Below, piece by piece: positions 5,919-6,664 of a DNA stretch of 6,664 nt; the stretch's first letter is position 1, and the number at the start of each line of letters is the position of its first letter. Both the position numbers and the translations under genes were made by a program. A model generated the notes under the pieces. The model was not told the origin of the DNA, searched no databases, and saw only the letters and a list, made by a program, of their open reading frames with translations. This stretch comes from Planctomycetales bacterium (GTDB lineage: Bacteria > Planctomycetota > Planctomycetia > Pirellulales > Thermoguttaceae): assembly GCA_007127495.1 (NCBI GenBank), contig SKZG01000117.1:1-6664 (forward strand), in the 5' to 3' direction.

Positions 5919-5946
5919 CTGTCCCCTTACCGGCCGAAGGGGACAG
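5919..5946 (+). repeat. 10-bp-stem hairpin of the GGGGACAG repeat
   Basis: CTGTCCCCTT (5919-5928) and AAGGGGACAG (5937-5946) are perfect reverse complements with the 8-nt loop ACCGGCCG. It shares its right arm with the larger inverted repeat that follows, so the two foldings exclude each other. The stem could also stop transcription from the cupin side, but no T-run follows. Confidence 0.8.
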
Positions 5947-6020
5947 TCGCATTTTCGCGGCTGCGACGGTGGCTCACTGCGCCAAACGCTCTCTGTGCCG
6001 CGAAAATTGGGACAGTCCCC
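5939..6020. mobile_element. REP/MITE-like palindromic element
   Basis: ATTTTCGCGGC (5951-5961) and GCCGCGAAAAT (5997-6007) form a perfect 11-bp inverted repeat around a 35-nt centre. Outside them GGGGAC (5939-5944) pairs with GTCCCC (6015-6020), making a near-symmetrical 82-bp element bounded by GGGGACAGTC-type sequence. Such GGGGACAGTCCC/AAAATTGGGACAGTCCCC units are familiar to me as dispersed intergenic repeats, often linked to REP-associated tyrosine transposases (RAYTs); no transposase is in the window. It lies between convergent genes (cupin and type ISP), a usual site for such elements. Confidence 0.65.
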
Positions 6021-6068
6021 CCGTGAGCGGTTACCTCGCCCTGACCTTCCCTGCCTTCACCAGATCTG

Positions 6069-6104
6069 CTGTCACTTTCTGCCCGCCTGTCACCTTTTGC
6101 CCGC
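6069..6104 (+). repeat. Two tandem 18-bp repeats
   Basis: CTGTCACTTTCTGCCCGC (6069-6086) is followed immediately by CTGTCACCTTTTGCCCGC (6087-6104); the copies differ at two positions. The CTGTCAC start resembles the CTGTCCCC motif of the neighbouring palindromic element. The stretch 6023-6158 holds no gene. Confidence 0.75.
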
Positions 6105-6158
6105 CCTCGGAGTGGATGCATTAGCCTCCATGAATGGCCCTCCCATCAATCGTCTTCC

Positions 6159-6664
6159 CTAATCGAAAAGACCGACCTCCCTCGGCGGTTTACGTAGCCC
6201 CTGCGGCACGCTCGGCAACTCGTCGGTTGCAAAACACGGTCCGGTCAGCACGGCGTCGAGCAGTTGGGCCTGTTGCGGATAGCTTGCGACGGTCGCCTCG
6301 AGCACCCAGAGCAGTTGCAGCAGTTCGGTGGTGAACTGGCTGGTCCAGCGTTCGGGGCGGATGTCGTCCAGCGGCGACGATTTCTTGCCCGCCCCGTTCT
6401 TCATGCGGTATCTCAGCCACGATTGCACCACTTTGAGGCCGGAAACCTCGAAGTCGAACACGTCGCGCGTCACCGGCGCGAACCGCCCCTCGCCGACGTG
6501 AAGTGTCTGCGCCGGTTCGATGTATTCGAACGACTCGGGGTAGCCGTCCAGTTCGGCAGGCACAGCCTTCATGCACTTCGCCGCTCCCGGCGGAACACGG
6601 CCGCGCCGCTTCCCCTTGGGAACGAAGCGCTCGCCATAGGTGTGCAGCCACAGGAGCCGCGCGC
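6159..6664 (-). CDS. Type ISP restriction-modification/methyltransferase protein, C-terminal part
   Basis: The frame enters from beyond the right edge (ARLLWLHTYGERFVPKGKRR) and ends at a TAG at 6159-6161, giving about 167 residues in the window. It resembles the C-terminal target-recognition region of type ISP enzymes, with landmarks LHTYGERF, FEYIEPAQTLHVGEGRFAPV, FEVSGLKVVQSWLRYRM, KSSPLDDIRPERW and LLQLLWVLEAT. In the family, single polypeptides combine a nuclease, a helicase-like motor, an N6-adenine methyltransferase and this DNA-recognition domain, and act in defence against foreign DNA; some relatives carry only the methyltransferase and recognition parts. The missing N-terminus decides which applies. 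The internal ATG at 6572 is not the start, because family-like sequence continues upstream of it. The family call rests on recalled motif similarity. Confidence 0.85.
   Translation of the reverse strand, partial: ARLLWLHTYGERFVPKGKRRGRVPPGAAKCMKAVPAELDGYPESFEYIEPAQTLHVGEGRFAPVTRDVFDFEVSGLKVVQSWLRYRMKNGAGKKSSPLDDIRPERWTSQFTTELLQLLWVLEATVASYPQQAQLLDAVLTGPCFATDELPSVPQGLRKPPREVGLFD

Larger units (their letters stand above)
5823..6026 (+). pseudogene. Possible truncated ORF coupled to the cupin gene
   Basis: An ATG at 5823 overlaps the cupin stop in the arrangement ATGA, typical of translational coupling. The first 28 codons or so (MKPAKNCCEELPHDAPEIDF onward) look protein-like. From about codon 32 the frame runs through the palindromic repeat and ends at 6026 after 67 codons. 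The likely reading is a former second gene of a cupin operon interrupted or truncated by the repeat; chance is also possible. No family is recognised. Confidence 0.3.

Noticed and set aside
5428..5952. 174-codon minus-strand frame opposite the cupin gene
   Set aside because: It is His- and Arg-rich with no domain; the plus-strand cupin carries all metal ligands.
5919..6104. CRISPR array
   Set aside because: Repeats are inverted or in a single tandem pair without spacers of regular length, so they do not form an array.

Overview
The window is a high-GC bacterial segment that most resembles a planctomycete chromosome. This placement is an inference from the type of genes present: a cyclophilin-like lipoprotein of the variant planctomycete kind, a sulfatase remnant, short zinc-ribbon and cupin proteins, and GGGGACAG-type palindromic repeats. 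No rRNA, tRNA or other taxonomic marker is present to confirm it. Genes are small, on both strands and mostly in one- or two-gene units.

Left part (1-1839, minus strand): a two-gene operon. A 341-residue protein of unknown function with an N-terminal membrane anchor overlaps by 17 bp the start of an ABC-2-type ATPase, whose 3' end lies beyond the left edge. A candidate promoter for this unit lies in the divergent gap 1840-2119. The plus-strand gene on the other side of that gap starts with GTG behind a strong Shine-Dalgarno site and encodes a cyclophilin-type lipoprotein in which several active-site residues are replaced.

Middle (2801-4553): a short hairpin-rich gap, then an 81-residue zinc-ribbon protein on the plus strand. 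Its 3' end overlaps tail-to-tail, by 13 bp, the 3' end of a complete minus-strand aroA (EPSP synthase, shikimate pathway).

Right-centre (4554-5451): about 900 bp with no intact gene. On the minus strand it holds remnants of three apparently unrelated genes: an N-terminal sulfatase piece with the CSPSR active-site motif, a frameshifted short hypothetical gene that keeps its ribosome-binding site, and a possible ComEC/metallo-beta-lactamase piece. A cluster of GACCGT palindromes lies between the first two.

Right end (5452-6664): an intact single-domain cupin on the plus strand, followed by a palindromic REP/MITE-like element (about 5919-6022) and a pair of 18-bp tandem repeats. On the minus strand follows the C-terminal part of a type ISP restriction-modification or methyltransferase protein, which enters from beyond the right edge.

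The window shows no complete new multi-gene system. The points most worth checking are the gene-remnant region with its palindromes, the GGGGACAG element beside the type ISP gene, the active-site-altered cyclophilin, and the uncharacterised membrane protein coupled to the ABC ATPase.
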